Shown here: positions 36,868-44,821 of the stretch, piece by piece | Numbering within the stretch: position 1 is the stretch's first letter | Layout of the letters: each line of letters starts with the position of its first letter | NCBI GenBank assembly: GCA_023433405.1 | Contig: JAEZCT010000041.1 | Coordinates: 1 to 64,000, forward strand | Source of the DNA: Bacillota bacterium | GTDB taxonomy: Bacteria; Bacillota; Clostridia; Oscillospirales; Ruminococcaceae | Direction of reading: 5' to 3' | Length of the DNA stretch: 64,000 nucleotides | Notes under the pieces: model-generated | The model's input: the letters and a program-made list of their open reading frames with translations, nothing else | Database searches by the model: none | What the model was told of the DNA's origin: nothing | Translations under genes and position numbers: made by a program

Positions 36868-37461
36868 ATGAGCATCAATTCTGAAATTCTGCAAAAAATG
36901 AAAAAGAGCAACAATGTGATTACGACGTCGCAGGTGTTGCAATTGGGATATTCCAAGGCGCTGCTTACGAAATATGTAAAAGCCGGGCTTTTAGAAAGAA
37001 GCGGGCACGGCGTCTATGTCCTTCCCGATGCGGTAAATGACGATATGTATGCGCTGATGCTGCGCTCATCAAAGATCATTTTCTCTCACGATACAGCATT
37101 GTTTTTAATTGGCCTTTCAGAGCGTACGCCATTTCGGCATTCCGTCACCATACCCAGTGATTCAGCGTTGCCTGCTTCCATCAAGGACGATTGCATTTGT
37201 TTTTATGTCAAACCGGAACTCCACAGTCTTGGGATGATTGAGAAAAAGACAACCTTCGGCAACACGGTGCGGTGCTATAACATGGAGCGTACCATTTGTG
37301 ATTTTTTACGCAGCCGGAACCGTTGTGACGAAGAGACGGTGATTAGCGCTGTAAAAAACTACGCGGCGTCCAAAGATAAAGATTTGAATCTGCTGGCCGA
37401 TTACGCAAAACTTCTGCGAGTTGAAAAAGCGCTCAAGCATTATATGGAGGTGTTGCTATGA
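36868..37461 (+). CDS. abiEi: AbiEi-family antitoxin of a type IV toxin-antitoxin system
   Basis: The 197-residue product has an N-terminal winged helix (NNVITTSQVLQLGYSKALLT), then GVYVLPDAVNDDMYAL, IIFSHDTALFLIGLSERTP and CYNMERTICDFLRSRNRCD, which are conserved in AbiEi antitoxins, and the typical LRVEKALKHYMEVLL ending. It represses the operon and neutralises AbiEii without contacting it. GCGAGGTGAGG precedes the ATG. Its stop overlaps the toxin start in ATGA (37458-37461). It is cargo of element 1, directly behind the recombinase. Confidence 0.9.
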   Translation: MSINSEILQKMKKSNNVITTSQVLQLGYSKALLTKYVKAGLLERSGHGVYVLPDAVNDDMYALMLRSSKIIFSHDTALFLIGLSERTPFRHSVTIPSDSALPASIKDDCICFYVKPELHSLGMIEKKTTFGNTVRCYNMERTICDFLRSRNRCDEETVISAVKNYAASKDKDLNLLADYAKLLRVEKALKHYMEVLL

Positions 37462-38288
37462 ACTCCAAAGCCATGAGCCTGAAAGGGCGCATCAACCATT
37501 ACGCGAAGAAAAACAACATCGCGGCGCAAGTGGTTTTGCAAAACTATATGTTTGAGCGGTTTTTGGAGCGGCTGTCTAAATCCGAATATCAGGAAAAATT
37601 CGTGATTAAGGGTGGAATGCTGGTTGCGGCCATCGTGGGATTGGATACCCGCTCGACTATGGATCTGGATGCCACACTGCGCAATCTGCCCTTGACCGAA
37701 GAGCAGATTGCCAAAGCGATACAAAGTATTTGCGATATAGATCTGAAAGATGAAGTGACTTTCCGTGTTGTTTCTGTTGCTCCCATTCGGAAAGATGATC
37801 GGTACGGCGGTTTCTGTATCCGAATGGATGCGGTTTATGATATGATCGTGACACCGCTTTCTATTGATATTTCTACCGGTGACATCATAACGCCATCCGC
37901 TGTTCCCTACGAATTCACCGGTATATTTGATGAATCTGTCCGCATTCGGCTCTGGGGTTATAACATCGAAACCGTCATGGCCGAGAAGCTTGAGACAATT
38001 CTGAGCCGCGGTGTTTTTAGCACACGCCCCAGAGATTATTATGATATCTACATTTTGGTCACGACTCAGAAATATGATAGGGCGCTTTTTCTGGAAGCGT
38101 TGTCCGCTACGGCGGAGCATCGTGGCAGTAAAGCAATTCTGTCCACTCCCGCAGCTGTGCTCGGGAACATATCTGAGAGCAGCGATTTACGTCAGATATG
38201 GTCGAAATATCAGAAAAAGTTTCCCTATGCAAAGGATATTACATACGAAGCAATTATGGAAGTACTGTATGGTCTGATTTTGTCGTGA
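37458..38288 (+). CDS. abiEii: AbiEii nucleotidyltransferase toxin
   Basis: The 276-residue product matches AbiEii: VVLQNYMFERFLERLSKSEY, KFVIKGGMLVAAIVGLDTRS with STMDLDATLR (the nucleotidyltransferase G-G...D-x-D core), PLSIDISTGDIITP and AEKLETILSRGVFSTRPRDYYD. In characterised AbiE systems the toxin is bacteriostatic and uses GTP, or in relatives adds nucleotides to tRNA; phages are blocked by abortive infection. All expected core residues are present, so it is probably functional. It ends about 150 bases before repeat B. Confidence 0.9.
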   Translation: MNSKAMSLKGRINHYAKKNNIAAQVVLQNYMFERFLERLSKSEYQEKFVIKGGMLVAAIVGLDTRSTMDLDATLRNLPLTEEQIAKAIQSICDIDLKDEVTFRVVSVAPIRKDDRYGGFCIRMDAVYDMIVTPLSIDISTGDIITPSAVPYEFTGIFDESVRIRLWGYNIETVMAEKLETILSRGVFSTRPRDYYDIYILVTTQKYDRALFLEALSATAEHRGSKAILSTPAAVLGNISESSDLRQIWSKYQKKFPYAKDITYEAIMEVLYGLILS

Positions 38289-38514
38289 CATCAATGCTGA
38301 CCAACCGACCCGGGGACGAAATGTCAGGATTGATAACGCAATTTTTCACAACTAAATCAGCTGAAAAACGGCTTAGTTACGAGGTTTTCAGAGATTTTTT
38401 GCTTTAAAAACACCTGACATAAAAATTAGGTTCTCGACCACACGTTGAGTGCGTGGTAATGATGTCAAGGGTTGAAAAACAGGGACAGACAAAACGGAAT
38501 GAGGTCGTAATCAT
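38289..38514 (+). other. right end of element 1 / left end of element 2
   Basis: It holds a single extra repeat-unit core (CAGGATTGATAACG, 38325-38338), repeat B (38441-38485) and the ribosome site of the CPBP gene. TGACATCAAT at 38286-38295 is an inverted version of the ATTGATGTCA type core found in copies A and C. Confidence 0.55.
38441..38485 (+). repeat. att-like repeat B: second copy of the rlmD 3' end
   Basis: It reads in frame HVECVVMMSRVEKQG, preceded by Arg-Pro, exactly the C-terminal motif of RlmD/TrmA-type enzymes, yet no methyltransferase gene stands upstream. It shares GAAAAACAGGGA and most other bases with copy A. Confidence 0.8.
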
Positions 38515-39282
38515 ATGCAGATGAGGAAAAAGGATACCAGTACAGCGAAGTGGATAATAATAACGTTGCTAATGTCTTCTTTATGTTATTTTCCAATGAT
38601 GCTAGAAAATCTTGGCGTTATTGTTCCCAATGTGATAATCAGTGTAAAGTACTTTTTTGTGATTCTTCCTTTTTTGATTACGATATTCTTTAAACTACGG
38701 GAGAAAGAGTTGAAGCAGTGGTTAATTGGTTTGTTTACGTTCAACAACAAGAAAACTGCGATTATAATGTGTGGGTCATTTATTATTATTGGATTAACCG
38801 CCTCATGTATTTACGCGCTAGCAACAAACAAACCAGATTTATTTAAAAAAACATATCCCGGTCTCTCGTCTGTTATTGGCGGCGGTATTTACTTATATAT
38901 AACAGCACTATTTGAAGAAATGGCATGGAGAGGATTTTTACTCGATAGAATAGTTGCTGTAAAAAAATGGAAAAGTTTGGTTTGTATCGGTGTAACTTGG
39001 GGAATATGGCATATTCCCATGTGGGCGATTAGAAATTTATTAGGAGCAAAAGAAATTATTTATTTCTTTGTGTGGACGTTTTTAGTCTCTCTCATTTTAG
39101 GAACAATATATTTAAGATGCAGAAATATATTGGTAACTGCATTTCTGCACTTTATATTTAACTTTTGCTTTCTTTCTCCTGTGAGTTATAATATTGCAGT
39201 GTTAACATTAATAATCGTGGTAATGTATGCAATTAATAAGAGGAAATCGGGTCAGATTCCGTTCGGGAGAGAACAGGATTGA
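38515..39282 (+). CDS. CPBP-family intramembrane protease (element 2)
   Basis: The 255-residue protein has about seven hydrophobic segments and the CPBP (Abi) motifs: EEMAWRGFLLDR (EExxxR, motif 1), WGIWHIPMW (motif 2) and LHFIFNFCFL (motif 3, HxxxN). These form a glutamate-based membrane protease site. Family members act in bacteriocin self-immunity, prenyl-protein processing or signalling; a conflict role would suit the location. The gene is much more AT-rich than the backbone. Its last codons and its stop lie inside repeat cassette 2 (GGG AGA GAA CAG GAT TGA), so the cassette overlaps coding sequence. Confidence 0.85.
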   Translation: MQMRKKDTSTAKWIIITLLMSSLCYFPMMLENLGVIVPNVIISVKYFFVILPFLITIFFKLREKELKQWLIGLFTFNNKKTAIIMCGSFIIIGLTASCIYALATNKPDLFKKTYPGLSSVIGGGIYLYITALFEEMAWRGFLLDRIVAVKKWKSLVCIGVTWGIWHIPMWAIRNLLGAKEIIYFFVWTFLVSLILGTIYLRCRNILVTAFLHFIFNFCFLSPVSYNIAVLTLIIVVMYAINKRKSGQIPFGREQD

Positions 39283-39395
39283 TAACGGGCTTTCACGACA
39301 GGACAGAATAGATGTTTTGCCTTTTTGGGGCTTGGTGAGAGTACAGGATAGATGTTTTTAAGAGCTTTTAGGTGTGCGTGGGAACAGGGCGAATG
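39258..39395 (+). repeat. phased repeat cassette, copy 2
   Basis: Units start at 39267 (GAGAGAACAGG), 39297 (GACAGGACAGA), 39337 (GAGAGTACAGG) and 39378 (GTGGGAACAGG), intervals 30, 40 and 41. GATAACGGGCTTTCACGA and GGGGCTTGGTGAGAG are shared with copy 3. The leading TCAGAT...ATTCCGTTC is also shared with copy 3. Confidence 0.85.
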
Positions 39396-39529
39396 TGAAG
39401 TCTGTAATCCTCCTTTTTATTGGAAATGACAGCCAAAATCCCGATGATTTTGTGGTTTTGACTACTTATCATTCGTGCCCGAATTACCATATATTACTTT
39501 AGCGAAACATGTTTGGAGGGAGTGACTCT

Positions 39530-40114
39530 ATGGAATTGTCCAACAATATTTACTATATCACCATTGATAAAGTTGATTATCCCTTGCGTTCACAGGAGTC
39601 ACATACCTATAACTATGTTTACAATCCCAGTGATTACAAAGAGGCTAATTTCCATTCAGCCCTTATTATCAACATTGAAACGGCGTGTAATAAATCTTGT
39701 ATTGAATTAATTGGCTCCTTTTATTCAAGCCCTGATAGATGTGCTGAATTAGAAGACTCAAAGCTTGTCGTCTTGATGGACGACGTAATCGTGGAATTTG
39801 ACCTTGAAACACTATCGGTTTTGAAACATAAAACGATAGGTGATGAAACATATTTTTCTCTCCACCCTATCACCGATGGCTATCTTATTCATGGAGAATT
39901 ATCAATCTTACGGCTTGATAGGAATTTTGAGCAGGTGTGGAACTTTTACGGCTCAGATATATGGGTAGTTCAAGACGGCGCACGAGAGTCATTCCAGATT
40001 GTTGATGACCAAATATTATTGGAAGATTGGAACGGTATCAAATATATTCTCAATATGGATGGCAAGCTTGTGGCTGAAGGCAACCCGCTACCCCAAACGC
40101 CCTTGGAGAATTAA
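39530..40114 (+). CDS. unknown protein, element 2 cargo
   Basis: From ATG 39530 (GGAGGG 9 bases before) the product has 194 residues. It is acidic, soluble and rich in beta strands (KLVVLMDDVIVEFDLETLSV, SLHPITDGYLIHGELSILRL, DQILLEDWNGIKYILNMDG), a pattern of short repeats like beta-propeller blades. Similar small proteins occur beside toxin or immunity genes in Firmicutes, as far as I recall, but I cannot name the family. The next gene starts 2 bases after its stop, so the two form a pair. Confidence 0.7.
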   Translation: MELSNNIYYITIDKVDYPLRSQESHTYNYVYNPSDYKEANFHSALIINIETACNKSCIELIGSFYSSPDRCAELEDSKLVVLMDDVIVEFDLETLSVLKHKTIGDETYFSLHPITDGYLIHGELSILRLDRNFEQVWNFYGSDIWVVQDGARESFQIVDDQILLEDWNGIKYILNMDGKLVAEGNPLPQTPLEN

Positions 40115-40116
40115 AT

Positions 40117-40413
40117 ATGAACTATCATTATAAAATAAGTATTGTGGATGAAAAAGAAAAGTGGATTTTTATCAGCCATGATAATTGGGATGAAATCGAT
40201 GCTTTTGTAAATTTGGTAAAAGAACTTCAAAAAGATTGCAATGGCAAAATAACAGAAGTCGGGGACGCGCAATATAAGATTGAAGGCTCCCTTTTCGATC
40301 TAATTTATCAATGGGACTCTTGTTTTGGCAGTGTAGTAATTTATAATAGAAATGAACAGAAAGAGCCTGTCATAGAATTCCTTCAAGCCTATTTTGACAA
40401 GCTCAATGTTTAA
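40117..40413 (+). CDS. unknown small protein, element 2 cargo
   Basis: The 98-residue acidic protein (SIVDEKEKWIFISHDNWDEI, EGSLFDLIYQWDSCFGSVVI) starts 2 bases after the previous gene with GGAG upstream, so it is translated with it. It has no signal peptide or membrane segment. It may be an immunity- or antitoxin-like partner of the 194-residue protein; that is inference from size and pairing only. Confidence 0.65.
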   Translation: MNYHYKISIVDEKEKWIFISHDNWDEIDAFVNLVKELQKDCNGKITEVGDAQYKIEGSLFDLIYQWDSCFGSVVIYNRNEQKEPVIEFLQAYFDKLNV

Positions 40414-40477
40414 GGGCGAACAGTTCTGAAAGTTGCAGTAACTCCGTGTTTAATATTCCTTTGCGGGAGGTGAAGTT

Positions 40478-41455
40478 ATGTCAGATGAAACTCCGAAATT
40501 AAAAGTGACGATGATACCGGCTGCTCGCCAGTCGCTGAAAAAGGTCGCCATTTACTGCCGTGTCAGCACAACGCACGAATCGCAGGATGAGAGTCTTGAT
40601 ATCCAGATAAAAACGCTGAAGCAATATGTGGCCTGTAATCCAAAGTGGACGCTGTGTGAAGTTTATACGGACAAGGATTCCGGCGGCAACACAGCGCGTT
40701 ACGGATTTCAGAAAATGATTTTCGACTGCTATGAAAATCGGATCGACATTGTTGTGGTGAAAACCATCAGCCGCTTTGCCAGAAATACAGTTGATTTACT
40801 TGAAACTGTAAGCCGGCTTAAGAGCCTTGGGGTTGAAATCATCTTTCATCAGGAGAACCTCCGAACCAGTGAAACAGATAATGATATATTGATCTCGGCC
40901 TTAAGTGCCATGGCCCAGGCCGAGAGCGAGTCCACAGGGGAAGCAATCAAATGGGGATTAAAGCGTGGGTTCCTCTCCGGGAATTCAAAGCTGTATTCCC
41001 GCAAGTGTTTTGGCTATCAGCAGGACGAAAACGGCAACCTTATCATTAATGAGGAAGCAGCAAAAGTAGTCCAGTTGATTTATGACTTATATTTAAATGG
41101 CAGCAGTATTGTTTCGATTATCCGGGAGCTTGAAAGCCAGGACATTAAGTCACCACAGGGTAAGGACATCTGGTCAAAGCGTTCAATCCAAACTATATTA
41201 ACCAACGAAAAATATGCAGGTCATGTATTGGTTGGCAAGACCTACTCCGGTGATTTCCCCAATAATAAGCAGAGGCGAAATCGTGGCGAGCAGGAGCAGT
41301 TCTTGATGAAGAATGCTCATGAGCCGATTATCAAAGAGGAAATGTACGACCGGGTTCAAGCTGAGATGCAGCGCAGGAGCAATACTGAAGTTATCAACGG
41401 CAAAACCAAACGGAAAGATACGCATTACAGTTCAAAGCAGGAGAAACAGGAGTAG
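40478..41455 (+). CDS. compact serine recombinase (element 2)
   Basis: The 325-residue protein is a close paralogue of the one at 35749: nucleophile Ser30 in VAIYCRVSTTHESQDES, KTISRFARNTVDLLE identical, then CFGYQQDENGNLIINEE and NEKYAGHVLVGKTY, and the same ending region (KRKDTHYSSKQEKQE). Nucleotide similarity is high in the catalytic part. It too lacks a zinc ribbon. CGGGAGGTG lies before the ATG. In element 2 the recombinase is the last gene, next to repeat C, whereas in element 1 it is the first, so the gene order differs between the elements. Confidence 0.88.
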   Translation: MSDETPKLKVTMIPAARQSLKKVAIYCRVSTTHESQDESLDIQIKTLKQYVACNPKWTLCEVYTDKDSGGNTARYGFQKMIFDCYENRIDIVVVKTISRFARNTVDLLETVSRLKSLGVEIIFHQENLRTSETDNDILISALSAMAQAESESTGEAIKWGLKRGFLSGNSKLYSRKCFGYQQDENGNLIINEEAAKVVQLIYDLYLNGSSIVSIIRELESQDIKSPQGKDIWSKRSIQTILTNEKYAGHVLVGKTYSGDFPNNKQRRNRGEQEQFLMKNAHEPIIKEEMYDRVQAEMQRRSNTEVINGKTKRKDTHYSSKQEKQE

Positions 41456-41638
41456 TTATGTTGGTTGCTGTTGATGACATCAAAATGAACCTCTCATCCT
41501 TATGAGCGGAATCACTGTTATAAGCAGCATAAAATCAGTGAATACTAACATCTATTTGCGGCGATATGGCGTTTGTATTTGTATAATATGCATATATTTT
41601 GACATCCATTCTGTCCTGTAAATTTAGCCTCCCTATCA

Positions 41639-41671
41639 CACGTTGAGACGGTAGTATTGATGTCACGGGTA
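41639..41671 (+). repeat. att-like repeat C: third copy of the rlmD 3' end
   Basis: It reads in frame HVETVVLMSRVKD then a TGA stop, and shares CACGTTGAGACGGTRGTATT with copies A and B at nearly every base. No methyltransferase gene stands upstream. With its in-frame stop it could be the original chromosomal 3' end of rlmD. Confidence 0.8.
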
Positions 41672-41774
41672 AAAGACTGAATGTACAAAAAGCCCAGCAA
41701 ATAAGCCATTTCTGTGATTTTGAGGTTTTCAAACTGCACACTCAAAATGTGATTTCGCTTGTACGAGGAAATCA

Positions 41775-41925
41775 GTCTATCAGATCGGATTCTGTTCACG
41801 AGAGAACAGGATTGATAACGGGCTTTCACGAGAGGACAGAATAGATGTTTTGTCATTTTGGGGCTTGGTGAGAGAACAGGATAGATGTTTATTTGATTTT
41901 AGCGTGTACATGAGAACAAATCAAA
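41775..41925 (+). repeat. phased repeat cassette, copy 3
   Basis: Units start at 41800 (GAGAGAACAGG), 41830 (GAGAGGACAGA), 41870 (GAGAGAACAGG) and about 41911 (TGAGAACAAA), intervals 30, 40 and about 41. It is nearly identical to copies 1 and 2 over the first 90 bases. Confidence 0.85.
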
Positions 41926-41990
41926 AGTTCATGTTTTTAGGCACATCATTATAAATTTCAGCATCGCAAAATCTGAAGGCGGGTGATTAT

Positions 41991-43172
41991 TTGTTATCAT
42001 TGGATTTGTTTGACTATACTTCATTAACAGATCTTGAGCGAAGTGTAACTAAGTACGTCAATAAGAATGTAGAATGCATAGTCAGAGTTTTACTGGATTT
42101 CCTAGAAGATAACAATGATTTTACGCCCGAGGATTTCTTGCCTTACAACAACTTGAGAATAGATAATGCTGTATGGAATGAGATGGTTTATGATCTGTAC
42201 GATATTATCCGTTCTGACGTAATTAGGGAGTATGTAAAACCAAAGTATGAATTTCTGCTTTATGTTATACTTCAATGGTGGGATGACTGTACTGACGATC
42301 CCGACGATCTACTTGTAAATAAAATAGATGATAATTTGGCTGCAAAAATTAATGAGACGTATACTTCAGAAGATGGCGGAAATTATGTTCTAAATGCAAT
42401 TACTGATTTTGAAGAGTATTATTACATTCTTTTTGAGGATCATGACTTTTTACCCGATAGCTTAGAAAGAATGATAATAATATATTTAAGAAATCCAGAA
42501 CGGTTTAAAATGCTATTTCCAGATGTTGACCTGAATGATTATCAGGACCTCATGCCTAAAGATTTACGAGAACAATTTGAAGAATTGAATCGAAATCCGA
42601 GCGAACCCATAAAACTCACAAATAAGGAAGTGTGTGAAGCCACTCTTTTACAAGATTTGGTTTTCTGTTGTGAAAAATTACAAGCAAATTTTACATATAA
42701 AGATTCACCTGAGAACCATCGAAATGACTATATTCGTGATTTGCTTGATACTATGGGATATTTGGGTAATAGAGACCAAACTAGGCTAGGGACATCAAGT
42801 GGAGGTAAGGACGCAGGAGAAGTTGACATTTTAGTCAGAAAAGATAACCGCCCCTTTTCAATAATAGAAGCCTTAAATTTGTCAAGTGTTAATGAGGCAT
42901 ACATATCTTTACACATCGACAAGATATATCGGTATGATGCATTAGGCTATAAATGCAATTTTATTGTCTCATATGTAAAAGCGACAGATTTTCTAACGTT
43001 TTGGGATAAGTATGTACTTTTTGTTCAATCATATAGCTATCCGTTCGAATTGGTAAATTTTGAAATACCGAAATACAACCAATATTCCGAACTAAAGATG
43101 GCAATAACCGAATTAATGCGCAACAAAGTGGTTACAAAACTTTATCACATAGTTGTACACATTCCGAGTTAA
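41991..43172 (+). CDS. unknown protein with a possible PD-(D/E)xK-like nuclease motif (element 3)
   Basis: The 393-residue acidic protein starts at TTG (AAGGCGGGTG just upstream). The first 210 residues are helical and unrecognised. The C-terminal third shows a helix with NDYIRDLLDTMGY, then GKDAGEVDILV (Asp279) and RPFSIIEALNL (Glu293), then a helix-strand pair; this D...E-x-L order resembles restriction-endonuclease-like domains found in phage-defence proteins, though the usual Lys is absent (Leu295). Catalysis is therefore uncertain. It is the only gene after cassette 3, is AT-rich, and ends at its own terminator. Confidence 0.65.
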   Translation: MLSLDLFDYTSLTDLERSVTKYVNKNVECIVRVLLDFLEDNNDFTPEDFLPYNNLRIDNAVWNEMVYDLYDIIRSDVIREYVKPKYEFLLYVILQWWDDCTDDPDDLLVNKIDDNLAAKINETYTSEDGGNYVLNAITDFEEYYYILFEDHDFLPDSLERMIIIYLRNPERFKMLFPDVDLNDYQDLMPKDLREQFEELNRNPSEPIKLTNKEVCEATLLQDLVFCCEKLQANFTYKDSPENHRNDYIRDLLDTMGYLGNRDQTRLGTSSGGKDAGEVDILVRKDNRPFSIIEALNLSSVNEAYISLHIDKIYRYDALGYKCNFIVSYVKATDFLTFWDKYVLFVQSYSYPFELVNFEIPKYNQYSELKMAITELMRNKVVTKLYHIVVHIPS

Positions 43173-43197
43173 TGGCCACCTGTATGTACAACAATAT

Positions 43198-43245
43198 GAG
43201 CAGGGCACCCTACGTCAAATTCCGTAGAGTGCCTTGCTCCTTTTT
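43198..43245 (+). terminator. terminator after the element 3 gene
   Basis: An imperfect 16-bp stem (GAGCAGGGCAC... with GTGCCTTGCTC) from 43198 to 43239 is followed by TTTTT. It also faces the end of the minus-strand recombinase at 43250. Confidence 0.75.
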
Positions 43246-43249
43246 ATCA

Positions 43250-44821
43250 TTATTCATCCACATCCACCGTCACGCCGGACTTGAATTCAACAGTAAATTT
43301 GTCCTCGTAGATAGTGACCTTTTCAACCAGCCGCCGGACAAGCGGTTCGTCGTATTCCGTCAGGGCGGTGTCCTGTTCCCGCAGGAAGGTGCCCATGTCG
43401 GCGATGCGCTTTTTCTGCTCGTCCCGCCCGGCGCCTTCCAGCTGAAGCTTCTGCTTATCCTCTCGCAGGCGGTAAATTTCCTCGGCGACGTCCTCATAAT
43501 CGGCTCGGGCACCGGTCCGCTTCAAAAGCTCCTCCTGCAATTCGGCCAACCGCTTATCGATGTCGGTAAGCGGCTGGCTTTTTTCGGACTCCAGAACGGC
43601 TTCGATGTTCTTTTGTAGGATGGCGAGGAAGGTGTCCTTGCCACACCATGCTTGATTAATGGCGGCGACCAGCACTTGCTCAATCTGGCTTTCCGGCACG
43701 GTGCGGGCATCGCAGAACAACCCGGTATTTTCAAGTCGGCTGATACATCGCCAGACGATGGACTTCTTGCCACGGTTGTACCAATGAATCCTGCGGTAAA
43801 ACTCTCCGCAGCAGCCGCAAAAAACGATATTTGACAGGCAATGGCTGCTACTGAAGACTCGGTTCTTCCCGTTTGGGCTTTGATGCACCAAACGTCGCCT
43901 CACCAATTCTTCCTGCACTTGCATGAAAATTTCACGCGAAATGATGGCTTCGTGGCTGTTTTCCACGTAATACTGTGGCACAAGACCGTGGTTCTTGACC
44001 CGCTGTTTGGTGAGAAAATCTACGGTGTAGGTTTTCTGTAAAAGCGCGTCCCCGATGTATTTTTCATTCCGCAGAATTGTGCTGATGTTGCTGGTATGCC
44101 ACTTTTCCCGACCCGCGCCGTTCAGAACGCCGTCCGCCTCCAGCCCACGGGCGATCTTCAGCATACTGGCACCTTCAAGGTATTCCCGGTAGATGCGTTT
44201 GACGATCTCGGCTTCCTCCGGTACGACCACTAGGTGCTTGTTTTCGTCCTTGGCGTAGCCGAGAAACCAATTGCAGTTGACCTGGATTTCACCCTGCTGG
44301 TAGCGGTATTGCAAACCCAGCTTTACGTTCTGGCTCAGAGATTGGCTTTCCTGCTGAGCGAGGGAAGCCATAATCGTGAGCATAACCTCGCCCTTGGAAT
44401 CCATGGTATTGATGTTTTCCTTTTCAAAGTAAACGGGAATGCTCTTTTCCTTCAACTGGCGGATGTATTTCAGGCAGTCCAGCGTATTGCGGGCAAACCG
44501 ACTGATGGATTTCGTGATAATCATGTCAATGCCGCCCGCCATGCACTCGTCAATCATGCGGTTGAATTCATCGCGCTTTTTGGTATTGGTGCCTGAAATA
44601 CCGTCGTCTGCGAAAATCCCCGCCAGTTTCCAGTCCGGATGACCGTTGATGTAATTGGTGTAATGCTCAATCTGAGCGTCGTAGCTGGTGGCCTGTTCGT
44701 CGCTGTCTGTGGACACACGGCAGTAGGCCGCAACCCGCAGCTTCGGGTTCTCCTCATCCTTGTTCGCTGAACCGGCATTTTTTCGCGCCGGAAGCACAGT
44801 GATACTCATCTTAGCATCCAT
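43250..44821 (-). CDS. large serine recombinase
   Basis: The 523-residue protein is a complete large serine recombinase: nucleophile Ser37 in RVAAYCRVSTDSDEQA, SKSISRFARNTLDCL, the recombinase domain (GYAKDENKHLVVVPEE, NEKYIGDALLQKTYT), the zinc ribbon (CGCCGEFYRRIHW ... WRCISR ... CDAR) and a long coiled coil (about 400-475). It belongs to the type found as two large plus one small recombinase in Firmicute integrative elements. It lies opposite to elements 1-3 and overlaps the next gene by 11 bases. GC-rich compared with the adjacent cargo. Confidence 0.92.
   Translation of the reverse strand: MDAKMSITVLPARKNAGSANKDEENPKLRVAAYCRVSTDSDEQATSYDAQIEHYTNYINGHPDWKLAGIFADDGISGTNTKKRDEFNRMIDECMAGGIDMIITKSISRFARNTLDCLKYIRQLKEKSIPVYFEKENINTMDSKGEVMLTIMASLAQQESQSLSQNVKLGLQYRYQQGEIQVNCNWFLGYAKDENKHLVVVPEEAEIVKRIYREYLEGASMLKIARGLEADGVLNGAGREKWHTSNISTILRNEKYIGDALLQKTYTVDFLTKQRVKNHGLVPQYYVENSHEAIISREIFMQVQEELVRRRLVHQSPNGKNRVFSSSHCLSNIVFCGCCGEFYRRIHWYNRGKKSIVWRCISRLENTGLFCDARTVPESQIEQVLVAAINQAWCGKDTFLAILQKNIEAVLESEKSQPLTDIDKRLAELQEELLKRTGARADYEDVAEEIYRLREDKQKLQLEGAGRDEQKKRIADMGTFLREQDTALTEYDEPLVRRLVEKVTIYEDKFTVEFKSGVTVDVDE

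Larger units (their letters stand above)
41456..41990 (+). other. right end of element 2 and left end of element 3, no protein gene
   Basis: This 535-base AT-rich stretch contains inverted unit-like sequences AACATCTAT (41547-41555) and ACATCCATTCTGTCCTG (41602-41618, complement of the GGACAGAATNGATGT unit), repeat C (41639-41671) and cassette copy 3 (41775-41925). TGACATCAA at about 41474 is an inverted match to TTGATGTCA in repeat C. Confidence 0.6.

Noticed and set aside
35431..41925. CRISPR array
   Set aside because: Units are degenerate, short and spaced 30 or 40 bases within three separate clusters; the intervening sequence is shared between clusters, and no cas genes are present.
43172..44596. 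Plus-strand frames opposite the large recombinase
   Set aside because: Low-complexity antisense translations of a clear minus-strand recombinase.
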